A DNA stretch of 64,000 bases from Typha latifolia (GCA_019914945.1 CM034101.1:569188-633187), one strand, 5' to 3'. Counted from the first letter of the stretch, positions 1-11,649 are shown. Numbers and translations are program-made. Notes: generated from the letters alone by a model not told the origin.

Positions 1-277
1 CATTCCTCAAGGGCAGAGCATCAATTGATAAATTTGTACTAGAATTTGAGACAAGTGTATAACCAACTCGATTGTAGTCCTCATCCTTGAACTTGTTGAT
101 GATAACTGCTTCCGGGTATCGTTTTGCAGCTTGTTCGATTGATTCCAAGGCAAGAGCATTCTGGCTTTCAGATATATAAAGCTTGCAACAAGTAAGCATC
201 GCCTTCCGCATCTTTAGTTTCTGGCACTTCTTCAGAAAAGCTGCAAGATGGGATAATAGCAAATAAAGACAAAACAT
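1..277 (-). CDS. Formiminotransferase (FTCD)-like protein, N-terminal part, cut by the window edge
   Basis: The minus strand is open from the left edge to base 240, and the same frame continues to an ATG at 277-275. The visible protein contains KKCQKLKMRKAMLTCCKLYI, SESQNALALESIEQAAKRYP and KFKDEDYNRVGYTLVS. These match the start of plant proteins related to the formiminotransferase domain of glutamate formiminotransferase-cyclodeaminase, a folate-dependent family; the plant function is poorly defined. Most of the gene lies beyond the left edge. A possible acceptor (TTGCAG, just above base 240) means the 5' part could instead be an intron, with the true start in an upstream exon or at the internal Met of KLKMRK. 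If 277 is the start, the protein begins with a short hydrophobic stretch (MFCLYLLLSHLAAFL). The family call is good; the start is uncertain. Confidence 0.7.
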   Translation of the reverse strand, partial: MFCLYLLLSHLAAFLKKCQKLKMRKAMLTCCKLYISESQNALALESIEQAAKRYPEAVIINKFKDEDYNRVGYTLVSNSSTNLSIDALPLRN

Positions 278-1411
278 CCCCAATCCTATCTTAAGAGCTT
301 CAGTGGCTAGCATTGGCTGCATTGCTTAGCCTCTCATAATGGCTAGCAGTCAATAAGTAAGAAAGGAAACTTCAGCCGGAGGAAAAAAAGAAAGAAAGAT
401 GATATCGAGTAAACATTCTGACTCACAAATCATCAAAATGTTGCAGCAAGACCCTTTGAATTATGCATATTTATTGTCTTTGTTGCAGCTCAAATCAAAG
501 GTAAATGTTCTGAGTGCTCACAACATGACATATCAGTAATATTGCTTCCAAAATCAAGATAATATATTTTAGTATTTATAGTACACTGATCCAGATACTT
601 GGTAAAAGAAGAATGATAGTGAGAGCAGAAAAAGGTTAAGTTTTTTTTCGTCTTTTTTGTGAATGCTTCGGGAGTTGCAAAATATAAACAATTTACAAGT
701 CACGCAAATAAGCGAAACCCTTCCTAGCTATTCATGCATAACGTCAAATTCTAGCATTTGTCTACTTGAAATGCACCCAAAATATACATTCAACCAACCA
801 AAAGTTCAAAACAATACCAATAGTCTAGAAATTTTGACAGGTTCTAAACAAATCAATCAATCAAATGGTTTTGTCATAGAATTTAGAAGGCCAAATGGTA
901 GGCAGAGTTGTCTACCTTATTGTTTATACATTATGCTCACGTAACCAAGGAGAGACTGTCCAATTCACATAAAAGAACAAAAAAAAAACGCAGAATATGA
1001 TACATATCTCCAAATGGGTTAAATCATGCAGCACAAATCAAAGAGTGCAAATGGGCAAGACAATAAGAGATCAGATCCACATCAGGCACATAAAGAAGAT
1101 AATACTGCATCATGAAAAAAAGAAGGCTCTAACAAGAGTTCACTTTTACTGGAAACAACACATGACTTGCTGCAATTGTGCCGATAAAACATCTTATATA
1201 AAACAAACATAAGAAGATTATGTCAAAGCATCAAAACAGACATGAGTATTAGTTGTTTTTACATCACAGAAAGATACTTCAGTAACTATTTAAGTGACAG
1301 AACAGAAGCAGCTCCCATCTTATCCATCTTCTGAGAAAATAGAATCGTTATTATCTAATAAAGAGAAGCAAATAAAGAGAGCACTAGGATTTACAATGTC
1401 AAGCACCAGAT
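278..1411. other. Intergenic or UTR stretch without a recognised gene
   Basis: AT-rich sequence between the formiminotransferase-like gene and the LTO1-like gene, both on the minus strand. It should hold the 5' leader or promoter of the first and the 3' UTR of the second. Two short plus-strand frames (663-944, 997-1212) have no recognisable similarity and the composition of non-coding DNA. I see no RNA gene or mobile element. Confidence 0.5.
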
Positions 1412-1835
1412 TTAGAAATTTAAATCCTCAGATTCCTTCAACAATGCAGAATAAACATCGTACTTCAAACTAACTCTTAATGTTGCTGAAATAACCCTAA
1501 ACTTTAGCCTGATAGTTTTCATCATGTTCTGAATTTGCTCATTTTCTGGCTCTAAGAGAGGAAAGTCATCCACCAGCTTGTCCAATTGCTCGATACGCTT
1601 TGTAAGACGAGATGAAATGAACCCTGGATTAACCCTGTCTATTGAGTTCCATACATCAATCCAACCCCTGTAAAAACCCAGCTCATCGCCCACTGCCACT
1701 GGGAAGCCTATCCTTAAGCCCACGTCCCTCCCTTCCTCCTTTCCTACTATCTCTGAAACCTTCACGGTACTGTGTTTCATCTAGAACAACTGAAGAGTCA
1801 AGAAAATCATCAGTATCTTTAGCTTTTGACTCCAT
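1412..1835 (-). CDS. LTO1/Yae1-like protein (ORAOV1 homologue) with an apparent frameshift
   Basis: Homologues of LTO1 work with Yae1 as adaptors that help insert the Fe-S cluster of the ribosome-recycling ATPase ABCE1/Rli1. The hallmark is a series of glycines every four residues. Here the main frame reads GKEEGRDVGLRIGF, then GDELGFYRGW, and continues through an alpha-helical region to LKESEDLNF and a stop at 1412. The expected N-terminus, an acidic stretch followed by LDETQYREGFRD, is also present and starts with an ATG at 1835, but it is in a different frame. The two frames meet at about 1747-1755, where roughly eight bases seem to be missing compared with the family pattern. No intron fits there. 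The sequence shows either a damaged gene or a local sequence error. An ATG in the second frame at 1780 could still give a 122-residue product. A possible 5'UTR exon with donor CAG|GTAAAT lies near 2630. Confidence 0.6.
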
Positions 1836-3379
1836 GCATCCGATGGCAGGGGAATCCAGTATGAATTATCCACAATATCTCAATAATCACTATACCATGG
1901 AGTCTCGATTGAAAGAAGGAGATTAGGTCAAGAAATTACACAAAGGATCACATGCATAGTAGCAAAAGATTTTCTGCATTTCTAATCTATCTATAAGCTT
2001 CAAGCAGTAGGAATTGCCACCTGCCTCCTAAAATATAAGATTCGAAACCAAATCCATAGATCACGATAGTAAAAGTTTATTTCTTTTAATTGATAATAAA
2101 GACCAGCCGTAATGCAAGAATGCGCAATAAACCCAATTTTACCTTCACAGAGTTTAGAGACATCAAATATGATTCATACAGCAAATTCAAGTTTGTCTCA
2201 AGCATTGACTTTCAACAAATTATTGTAAGGCTAACGAGGAATCAAATCTGCAGCCGAAGGTACACCAATGTAAGTTGAAACTGTTAAAAGGATCAAAGAG
2301 GTGAAAGATCCGAGCTATAAAAGGCTTGAATCCAAAGAACAAATCAAATTGCATCTTGCGTTGAAAAAAATTGATTCTCCCGATGTCAACAAAACTTTAA
2401 TAAGAACATTGGATCTATTTTCTCAAACAGAAAAAGAAAGAACACTGAATCTACAAATGCAACAAAATATATCGCACACCAGAAAAAAAAGAACATCAAA
2501 CCATCTATCGAAAATTCAAAACATTCCTGATATTTCAATTCAAAAATAAGGAAATTATTAACCAAATAAAACATTACAAAAACAAACAAACAAATTTGCC
2601 CATAACTATTCAAGACAAAATATATTTACCTGAAATCCACTGTGGTTCTTTGGATCGACGCTCGTCGAACACCTAAGGTTAATGTGGCCTCATCAGAACT
2701 GTCATAAACCTCCAAAATTTGTGATTTTTTTTACGCAAGGGTGGATAGTTAGGCCAGATGGGTCTTTCCAAAATTTGATCTTTAGAATTTCGAGAAAAAA
2801 AAAAAACAATTGAAGGGAGGGCGGAGAAGAGTAGGTAGAAATTGGCGGTGGAAATAATCTTTCAATTGTAGTGTCGCAGATATTGGGCTAAGAATGGAAG
2901 AAAGAAGCAACGGCTCGTTGGAGAAGAGCGGTGGCAACGATGGTAGCAGATAGATGCCGGCGGCGGTGCCATAATTTACGAGGAAAAGCTCTGGGAAAGG
3001 GGAAAAGAATGATTGTTTCATTCCAGACCCTACACTACGTGCATATTTCACTTCACACCCTATCATTTCACTATTTCATAACATAATTTTATGTCGAAAA
3101 TGAGTTAATTGTAGCAAAATTAAGACAAGGATATTACACTTCTTTTTTATTCACATACAATTTATTACACACTTGGTAATATTATACAAACATCCTTTCT
3201 CCTTCATATCTATTACAAAACACAATCTTTTGTATGCCAAAAAGTAAACCATATCAACGATACTATCAAACAACGAGGAGGAAAAAAAAACTCAAAAGGG
3301 AGAAAGGAATAAAATTTTCAGAGGAAAAGGTAATGGAAATTACACTCCTTTGTATCCTTCTTTGATCAGCACAAGCTTT
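1836..3379. other. Leader and promoter of the LTO1-like gene; intergenic
   Basis: No coding gene is recognised. On the minus strand a possible 5'UTR exon ends at about 2630 with a good donor (TTTCAG|GTAAAT), so 1840-2630 is probably a leader intron. The GC-richer stretch 2640-3060 would then be the promoter and first exon. From 3060 to 3380 the DNA is AT-rich and should include the 3' UTR of the gibberellin oxidase gene. The open frames at 2386-2613 and 2782-3066 look accidental. Confidence 0.4.
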
Positions 3380-4591
3380 TTAAGCAAGAAACCTACTTAG
3401 CCCAATCTTACGTCCCATTACTCTAACATCTTCCTTGATTTTTTCTCTGTATTCTCCGAAGCTAAATTTTCGATAAATTCCAGGCTCCACAAAACTCTGA
3501 ATCACGGTATCATAGGAAGGGCAAAGGAAGTAAGCCACTGAGTACCTCTCCAGCTTAGCATTAGTCATAACCCGATGTTCCACACTTTTATATAAGCCAT
3601 TGCTCCATGCCTGCATAAGTTTAAGAGCCATATTAAGTGGCAGGAATTAACAAGAAATATATATGTATATATGTATATGTGTGTGTATATATATATACCT
3701 GGAATAGGTCACCGATGTTGATGATTAATGCATTAGGATTAGGTTTAACAGTGAGCCATGCGTTACCCTTCATTAATTGGAGGCCACCAACTTGATCCTG
3801 GAATAATATGGTGAGAAAGTCACTGTCAGTGTGAGGGATTAACCCAAATGCTCCAGGTACTGGGCATGGGGGGTAGCGGTTTAAGCGCAAGTAGCACGTA
3901 TCATATGTGCACTTCTCCTTTATATATCCCCCCTCATCTCCGAATCCCTCTGTCAGAATCCCTGCCAGTTGATGTGCTAATCTCGACATCGCCGCGGAGC
4001 ATTCCTCGATTATATACCTGCACCAAATATAGAATGATTCATTTACGCCATCCCCCTAATCCCCCTCTGTTTAAAAATACATGCAGTCATTTATATTCAT
4101 CGTCAATTCTACCGTTTTTACTCAAGAACGATCAAGTACCTGGTGCTGACCTTGGTGGCCTCGGTGGCCGGCGTGAGGGGAATATGATACGCCTCCGACC
4201 ATGACAACTGCTCGATGTCGGTTGCTGTCGGCGTCCCCCACCGATAGCTATCAGGCGAGAAGTCGAGAAACTTCTTCTTCACCTTCTTCTCGAACGGCTG
4301 CCGGAAAACATTAACCTGCTCTTCCCGGACTCTTTGGAGTAGCTGCGTGGATATACCATGGTTTACAACTTGAAAGAATCCCCAGCCGGATGCAGCATCA
4401 GTGATGTTTCTTTTGCATTGCTGCGCTTCGAGGTTAGTGCCATATAGAAGACTGAGATCGATGAGGGGTAGCTCACATTCTTCCACCGCAACCATCGTCT
4501 GATCGGTATTTAATGGTTCTTGATGGTTGTTTTTACTAATAAATAGAGACTGGTATGTGGCCATCAATGGAGGGTTACAGTCCATGCCCAC
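3380..4591 (-). CDS. Gibberellin 2-beta-dioxygenase, C20-GA class (GA2ox8-like)
   Basis: Fe(II)/2-oxoglutarate dioxygenase expected to inactivate gibberellins by 2-beta-hydroxylation in the cytosol. Three exons on the minus strand, 4591-4140, 4017-3699 and 3610-3380, join in frame into 333 residues. Introns have GT-AG ends (CAG|GTAC, TGCAG|GTAT, CAG|GTAT, ATGCAG|GC). The DIOX_N region holds GWGFFQVVNHGIS. The catalytic domain has CYLRLNRYPPCPV, HTDSD with iron ligands His213 and Asp215, the third ligand His269 in EHRV, and RYSVAYF with Arg279 and Ser281 for 2-oxoglutarate. LSWSEAYHIPLT and the C-terminal FGEYREKIKEDVRVMGRKIG are typical of the class acting on C20 gibberellins such as GA12 and GA53. 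The start may be the third codon, another ATG (MDCNPPL). All key residues are present, so the enzyme should be active. Confidence 0.93.
3655..3698. repeat. TA/TG dinucleotide microsatellite inside the GA 2-oxidase gene
   Basis: Alternating TA and TG steps directly at the donor side of intron 2 of the gibberellin 2-oxidase gene. Read on the minus strand, the intron begins GTATATATATA. Length changes would alter the first bases after the splice site. It could be a useful polymorphic marker. Confidence 0.8.
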
Positions 4592-5130
4592 TGCGTTATA
4601 ATCTCGGGGGGCCTTGAATCATGACAAAAGAAGAGACGTGGTTAGACAACTTAAAAGGACTGGAAATAGTAACTAACAAAGTTATTAATTACTTGGGGAG
4701 TTGCTACCCTTAATTTCACCGCTATGGGATTGAGTTATTTCCCAATGTGGTAAGGCTTTGCCTCTCTCACCATTGCGGTGAAGGGATCCAAGTGATCCCA
4801 TAAGGAAGAGACAACGAGTGAACGCGTGGGGCAGATCATGGGGAGGGACAAACGACTTTGGAGAATAATTAGTGAGGATTTTGAGAAGAATAGACGAGGA
4901 CTATAAATTTCGTCGGTAGCGATAACGACACCCGCGCCGCATAAGTATCTCCGGATTTGGGGGCGGGTTTTGGACACACCGAACTCGCGCGATTAGCAGC
5001 TCTTAGACAATTATTAGTTAGGATCTAGCCCAGTTAGCCTAGCTAGAATAGATAACATGGGCCAATCATGGGACCCACTACCAACTGTATCCAACTGTCT
5101 AATAGTAATACTTCTGCTCCAAGCTCACCT

Positions 5131-5243
5131 AAAGTAAAATTCCCAATCAATTGGACTTAGTTTCTTCTTCGTATTAGCCGACATGATAAAGTAAATTCAC
5201 AATCAATTGGACTTAATTTCTTCTTCATATTAGCCGACATGAT
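5131..5243. repeat. Tandem duplication, two copies of about 57 bp
   Basis: Copy 1 is 5131-5187 and copy 2 is 5188-5243. Both begin with AAAGTAAA, contain CAATCAATTGGACTTA and end with TATTAGCCGACATGAT. They differ at only a few positions, so the duplication is fairly recent. No gene overlaps it. Confidence 0.9.
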
Positions 5244-5854
5244 AGAGGTCAATAATCTACCTTTATGTCAAATATTTTGACAAAAGCTTTACAGTAGAAC
5301 AGTGCCAAAACTGTGGACTTAACTAATTAATTAAGACGGAAAAAAAATAAGAGGGACCGGGGACATATATGGAGATGGCAACAGGACGTATGCCGGGCGG
5401 CATACATATATAGATGGTGGGTGGGCTATTATGAGGTCATTTTGAGCTAGTAGATTTAGTTTTTAAATGGTTATACCTTGGTTCATGTTATTGTAGTACC
5501 ACATATAATCACACAATGGAGGGGTTAATATAACATTTATGAATGTGAACAAAGGTAGTGTTAAGGATGATTACAACGTACCTGGCCAAGAGATGGTTGT
5601 GAAACCTGAAAAGCCTCCGTCAAGGAATGTTTCATGAGCTGCTTCCTCGTTATTCGATTTCCTTGTCCTTAGACCTTAGTGGTAAGGGGGAGGGCTGCGG
5701 TCTGTTGTATATATAGAAGGTGCAGCAGTGCGTCGCAGTGAGGAAACGCTAGATACGTCGAGAGGAACAAGAGGAAGCTTTGGTAGGTCCGTTTGTGACC
5801 GAGTCCTCGCCGCGTAGACTTATATATTGGGAGAGAAGAAAGAGAAGAGAGAGA

Positions 5855-5858
<4 letters not shown>

Positions 5859-5900
<42 letters not shown>
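5859..5900. repeat. (GA)21 microsatellite
   Basis: An uninterrupted GA run, preceded by impure GA-rich sequence from about 5830. It can be read as an open frame of alternating Arg-Glu or Ser-Leu, which is an artefact of the repeat. Confidence 0.95.
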
Positions 5901-5904
<4 letters not shown>

Positions 5905-6746
5905 TGTCACTCTGTCCTTCTCCCTCTCCTCATGAAGCGTGGTACGCCCACGACTTGCACACGCTCCACCCACGGCCTCCTCTCCCTGCATCGATCATGC
6001 GGTCCAGAAGGTAAAAAGATGACTGCGACTACCCAAGAAGAGAGAGCTCAACCCTTTAATTAATATGGGTAGGTTCGCTACGTTTCAATGGGAGTCAAAG
6101 TGTCTTTATTCGATGGAAAATACTTCATAAGTAGGTTTTCCAATCTTTTTGGCAAGGGTTAAAATTATTTTACACAGCGTCGCTAACTTCACCTCCAATT
6201 TGCTCTAAACAGTAATAAAATAATTAATATTCCTGAAAATATATGTGAAAAACTGATGACGTAATTGAACTTGAAAATGTAAGTTGTCCGGTGATGGACT
6301 TCTAACAGTGTATACGTTCTGCATCCTTACAGTAGCCAAAGTACAATTAAGTAATTGTCAAATCTTGTCATTGCAAGTAACTGGCTTAGAATGCAAGCAG
6401 GGTAGGTGTAGATTTGATCGTGAATAGGGGCCGTGCAGTTGGAGGTGGGATCATGGCTCGCAGACATCGCACACGTTGCATGGTTTGAGAGGTTGAGCTC
6501 TTCAACTAGATCTAATTAAAGGCTAAAGGGATAAGGATCAGACATACTGATATATAAACATACTGCACTAAGTTCAAATCCTATCCAGTGTAACTGTTCC
6601 ACTAGAGGTCCGGTTATTGCTCTATTTTATTCTATATATCGTGGGCCTTACCTCATTGAAAGCAGTAGACTATATATTTGTTTATTTATTTTCCTGAGAC
6701 ATGCATTATAGCTATCTAGGTAGATCTACCTATAAAACATTCTGCA

Positions 6747-6749
<3 letters not shown>

Positions 6750-6806
<57 letters not shown>
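6750..6806. repeat. (TA)n microsatellite, about 28 units
   Basis: A perfect alternating TA tract of about 56 bp, the longest TA repeat in the window, in the gene-poor stretch between the GA 2-oxidase and eIF1 genes. Confidence 0.95.
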
Positions 6807-6807
<1 letters not shown>

Positions 6808-7282
6808 GAGAGCCCACTGCCAACCATAACAGTGTTCATTAACTGGACATCAGCAATATTGTGACTGAGGACCAGAATCGAAATTACATCCACCAGTCAT
6901 AGCTCTCTGCGAACACTGGCATTTCATGTGTGTAAGGTTTTGCCGCATAGAGAATACATCTTAAGATTTGAAGAGCTAACAGATGATGACGGGCCTAATG
7001 ATCAATCAATGATACGCTTAGCATGAACTTCATGATTAAATCAAGGTTCCCAAAACAATCTTCTAATCATTTCCAGCCACTAAAGTAGTACTGAAGTAAA
7101 GAAAGATGAGTTGGCTCATTTTAGTTAGCTTGTTCAAGAATATCTAGGCTGATGAGCTAAGATTGGTACGTGAAAATGGAACTTGAAATGAGAAAAAAGA
7201 AAAAGAAAAAGAGGATCATCATTTTAGCGTGACTTGCCCCTCTGCATGACAGAATGAGCCTCTTCAGTAACGAGGTTAAGGC

Positions 7283-7308
7283 TATATATATATATATATA
7301 TATATATA
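7283..7308. repeat. (TA)13 microsatellite
   Basis: A perfect alternating TA tract in the same gene-poor region. Confidence 0.95.
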
Positions 7309-7772
7309 CTACGCGTGGATGTTTCAGTCACTGGAAAGTCTTTTCATTGAGCGATAATAAAAAGGTATTATGACTTACTTGAGTGGATTATTAACTAAAC
7401 TAAGAATGATACACAACAGCTAGTTTAGAATCATTTTTCTGCACACAAAAGAAAAGTTTTAAAAACCTAATAGTCACATAAAGTCATATTAAACCAACAT
7501 GGGCATCTAAAATGTGTAGAGAAACTTACTTGGGTTGGTAACTTGGAGCATCAAACATGCATCCATTGGCCGTTTGGTTCCACTATTTGCTGAGAAGATA
7601 TGGAGTTGGATGTGAAAAGATAGCAGGCCTAGGCTTTAGTATATATTGAACATTTGGAGGAACGAAAGCCAGAGAAGTAGAGGAGGAGGTCAAGTAGAGC
7701 TGGAGGAACAAGAGCCAGTGGAGAGAGCAACATAACAACCAACTCGAAGTTATGATCGATACACAGACACGG

Positions 7773-7872
7773 TCTCTCTCTCTCTCTCTCTCCCTCTGTA
7801 TGCCAGCATACCACATGACGAGCTGCTACGGCTTACTGCACCCACCTCCATTAAGCTCCTATTTCTCTGATG

Positions 7873-7929
<57 letters not shown>
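7773..7929. repeat. Two CT-rich microsatellites: (TC)10 and (CT)27
   Basis: A short TC run (7773-7792) and a long perfect CT run (7876-7929) about 80 bp apart. The long run is complementary to the GA run at 5859-5900, so the two form an inverted pair about 2 kb apart. Confidence 0.93.
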
Positions 7930-7930
<1 letters not shown>

Positions 7931-10004
7931 AATGTGTACGCCTACGGCTCTATATATGTTGACTGACGCGCTAAGCATTCAAAAATTGAGCACCCTAAAC
8001 ATATGCCATATTGCCGATCAAACCTTGTAGTTCCACCGTTTGCAAAATGCAAACATCCTGTCATTGTCTTATGATGACTACAAAGTAAGGGGTTAGGTTA
8101 AGCTTAACATCCTCTCTGAGTGGATTGCATTACTTTAGTTCGACAACTGTAGTGTAGGAAAACCTTCTAGGAGTTCAGTATGCTAGCACACCACGTGGGC
8201 AATCTCCGAAGTCCTGGGCTTATGGTACGAGACCAGAACAATATCTAGTCCTTTGTGAACTGTAAGTACTGACAAATCATGAGCTGGATTCTTGGTGATA
8301 TACTGTAGGATCAAAAAACAAACAATTTTTGTGGGAGAATCTTGGAGGAAGGAAGAAAAGTAAGAATCAGAGAGATAGAGAGAGCTGCAAACCAATCAAT
8401 GTACTGCAAAATCTATAGTATTTTTAAGGCTCAAAACAATAAAAAGTTTTGACTAGACCTCTTCATATTTTCCAATGTTGAGAAATAACAGTAACAAAAT
8501 AATTAATATGCACATTAAGATTCCCAACAACTCAATCTAATTTAGGTCAGGCAACTTGCACACTCATCCATTCAACGGCGAATGCGCTGCCACTCTAAGG
8601 GGAATCCCCACGTGTCCAGCAATAGCTGCCAGTAGACGTGTAATCTAGTCGAGCTTCATCTAGCTGGGCTCTCATCAAGCTTGATTCAAATTTAATTTTA
8701 AATCTAAATTCAGCCTATTTAATTCAAGCCTCAATCATATTTAGGTTAAGCTGAATTATAAACCATAAAACATAATTTAATATATATATTGGACTAATAT
8801 TTCTTCCTATTACAATCATAATATGGCTAAATTATATACCATTATGAGCCTTTAATCTTAATCTAAAGAATCATGTTAATTATACATATATTACATATTA
8901 TATAATTTTTAAATATTATATCATTACTCTCGAGGCTTATCGAGCCTGGTGAGTGCTATGAGGGGAAAAATAATAATATCTGACACGTCCGCTTCATTGC
9001 TCTGGGTCAAACAGGATACCTAGTTTTGACCGGCAGCACGTGATATCAGCGGTGGTTGGGCCACGTAACATTCCCACCTTCGTGACGTGTCAGGTACCAA
9101 ATGGACCTGGTCACCTGCAGCCTCGACTGTAGCAATGTGGTACAATATTTTTTAATTTTTATTTGTTTTTTTTTCTATAACGTAGTACAATCTGGTGGCT
9201 GGCAGTTCGTATTGGCTGCACGAATCATTTAAAATTTATCGTACCATTTTACTCCCTACTCAGATCTAAATTTATTATTAGATCTAAATTTCATCTAAAC
9301 TTATATCGAAAAAGAAAATAAAATCATATGAAGCCCATTGGGCTGACGCATGGTTGGTTGAATCCACGACCGTCAGCTTGATCAAAATCATGATATGCCG
9401 TACGTAATCTAATAATGTATAGTTCGAAATGTATGTAGATTATAGATTAGATTGGACTACGTACTGAGCTAATATTAATACAGTATATACATATAGCGTC
9501 TTGATTAAAAAGATTTAAATATTAACCTCATTTTTTATAGAGAGAATAGAACGCCTGACACCCATTAGTCTGACCAAGTCAAGGAACCGGGTCTGCAGAT
9601 TCGGTTCTTCACACCCGATCCACCGCCTGCAAACACAAAGATCCGAAACCTGACATCCTCGAAACCGACCTCGCTCCACGCGCATCTTAAAGCTCGTCGG
9701 GAGACGATCGCGGACGTCAACGTCGGCATCACGCACCGCTTAGCTAACGCCAACAAAAGATCTCTGCGGTATGCATACTCCCTTCATTCTTATATCCTCG
9801 TTATCCTATCCCAGCGATCTATCCCTTTGATGGTAAATCCCAGCCGTGGATCATAGTCCGGATTGGAAGCGATTACAAGTCTCGTGGTCAAGGAGGCAAG
9901 GGAAAGAGGAGGCCAGGATCGACGAAACCTTCTCTACCTCTCTTCTTTCTCGCTTCTCCTCCTCCTCCTGATCGATATAAAGGGGACAGAGAGAAAGATA
10001 GAGG

Positions 10005-10046
10005 AGCGAGTTGTATATCTTGATCTTCGTGTTTCTTCTTTGTCAG
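10005..10046 (+). promoter_or_regulatory. Probable TATA-driven 5' leader exon of eIF1
   Basis: A TATA-like motif (GATATAAAGG, about 9973-9982) lies about 30 bp before a purine-rich stretch that runs to a strong donor, TGTCAG|GTATAA, at 10046/10047. The first coding ATG of eIF1 is at 14802, preceded by an acceptor AATCAG|GGG at 14793/14794. Plant housekeeping genes often have such a non-coding first exon. If the promoter lies further upstream, the exon could begin near 9860. This is inferred from signals only. Confidence 0.5.
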
Positions 10047-11029
10047 GTATAAAAGAGTCTCCTTTTGTTGAGTTTATTGTATTTTCTTTTGATATAGATG
10101 GGTAATCTCGGTGTCCTTTTTCTGAGTACTTTTTTCTTGCATTAAATTCGTTAAGGAATTCGATCTGCTCGTTTATATCCAGGAAAATTTGATTATTTTA
10201 TGAGTCTTCTGTGGTATTTTATCATTGTTGCTGGATTTGTTTCTTTCTTGCTTCTTTGTTGGTTAATTTATGTAAGGGCTTGACCAACCAATGGTAATTG
10301 CAAATGGAACAACCTTGAGGACCGTAATTTCTATGATATTTACGCCGGTATGATTTGATTAGGGGCACCTTTTTACCTTGCAATTGATAATTGATGATTG
10401 ATAGACTTATTTTGCCCTGTGAAAAGGCAATAGTTCTAATGCAAATCTAGTATGAATGTAATATTTTGAAGAACAATCGATCCAAACAAGTAACTAAAAT
10501 AAAATACAGTAAGCAATAACTAACAATAAGTTAATCAATTAAAATGATCACTATGGAAGGAGAGAAAACTACTTAGATAAGCAAGTAACTTCCTCAATTC
10601 TTAAATAGATATGTTGACAGTAGAAAAGCTTAAAATATAGTGTAAGGAAAGACTTTAGAGTTCAGATTTACCGATAAATAGAATAGTATTGCTTTTACTT
10701 TGAAACCACGTCTTTCTCTTCACGTCTGGGCACTCAAAAATTCTCTCACTTTTGCAATCTTCTGGACAGCAATAGCAACCAATAAAAAGTAGAGATTGAA
10801 AAAGAAGAGAGATTTAGAGAGGAAGTGGAAGAGATTAGAGAAGAATCTTAAGATGGGGTAGGAGAAATGGAGAGTGAGAGAGAGTGAGAGAAGAAGATCC
10901 CAGGAGAAAAAAAGAGAGATTTCAAATAAATCTTATACAATTATCCCTTGTTTCTCAAGGCAATAACCCTTATATAGGTTAAAAACTTTGATTCTAGTTG
11001 ATTCTAATAAAAACTTATTTTCTAATAAA

Positions 11030-11510
11030 ATTTTAATTAATCATCTTACCTAAATTGATTAACCCAATTTAGATAATAAATTAATGCGGACATCCCCACA
11101 TATAAGCTTACCATAACGGTCAATTGAGATTCTAATATGAATTCATTTTCTAATCGAATCCTAATTGATTAGATCGTACGTAAATTGACTAACCCAATTT
11201 AGGTAATATATCAATTCGGACATCCCCACATATAACTTACCATAACTATCAATTGAGATTCCCTAATTGATTAGGTCTTACCTAAATTGACTAACCCAAT
11301 TTAGGTAATAAATCAAAGCTGACATTCATTTCCTAAAAGGAATCTAATTGATTAGCTCGTACCTAAATTGACTAACTTAATTTAGGTAATAAATCAATGT
11401 AGACATCTTCTACATATACGCTTACCAGAACTATTAATTGAGATTCTAATAGGAATTCATTTCCTAATAGGGCCCTAATTAATTAGGTTTGACCTAAATT
11501 GAGTAACCCA
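11030..11510. repeat. Degenerate tandem repeat array, units of about 100-130 bp
   Basis: Four to five imperfect units share the phrases CCTAAATTGACTAACCCAAT, TTTAGGTAATAAATCAAT, GCGGACATCCCCACATATAA, CTTACCATAACTATCAATTG and TCCTAATTGATTAGG. Units differ by internal deletions; for example the third lacks the CCCCACATATAA part. Pieces of the same unit recur at about 11600-11650 and 12345-12410, so the array once extended further and was split. Confidence 0.8.
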
Positions 11511-11649
11511 ATAAAGTTCCAAAACTGGGTATTGCGATTGGACTATTTTTTGAGCCTGTATTGGATCAAACTATTTTTTTATTATGACCTTGGTTATTAC
11601 CTAATAATTAAGGTCTCACCTAAATTGACTAACCCTAATTGATTAGGTC

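Larger units (their letters stand above)
4592..9850. other. Long intergenic region rich in microsatellites; no recognised gene
   Basis: About 5.3 kb between the divergent GA 2-oxidase (minus) and eIF1 (plus) genes. It holds a 57-bp tandem duplication (5131-5243), GA, TA and CT microsatellites listed separately, and AT-rich DNA. The short open frames (4735-4977, 5749-6063, 7583-7816, 8183-8395, 9515-9756) show no family similarity, and several run through dinucleotide repeats. TATA-like sequences at about 5708 on the plus strand and 7950 on the minus strand, each followed by purine- or pyrimidine-rich DNA, could drive non-coding transcripts. From about 9000 to 9760 the sequence is GC-richer, with several ACGT cores including a CACGTG at about 9038 and GACGTCA near 9715, as expected for the upstream promoter of eIF1. 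Confidence 0.5.

Noticed and set aside
5749..6063. Two overlapping open frames on opposite strands
   Set aside because: Both run through the GA repeat and encode Arg-Glu or Ser-Leu runs. Neither has a recognisable domain.
7225..7255. A miR169- or miR156-like stretch (TGACTTGCC, TGACAGAA)
   Set aside because: Only 8-9 bases match in each case and no hairpin partner is visible nearby.
7785..7810. A miR160-like or ARF-target-like sequence (CTCTGTATGCCAGCATAC)
   Set aside because: It resembles the miR160 core but has a two-base insertion inside the core and no complementary arm within 200 bp. The neighbouring frame is a CT repeat, not an ARF protein.
9515..9756. Minus-strand frames in GC-richer DNA before eIF1
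   Set aside because: The two overlapping frames match nothing and the region has promoter-like ACGT motifs, so it is better read as regulatory DNA.
10990..11510. CRISPR-like array in the eIF1 intron
   Set aside because: The units are long, imperfect and directly joined, without short identical repeats and unique spacers, in a plant nuclear genome.
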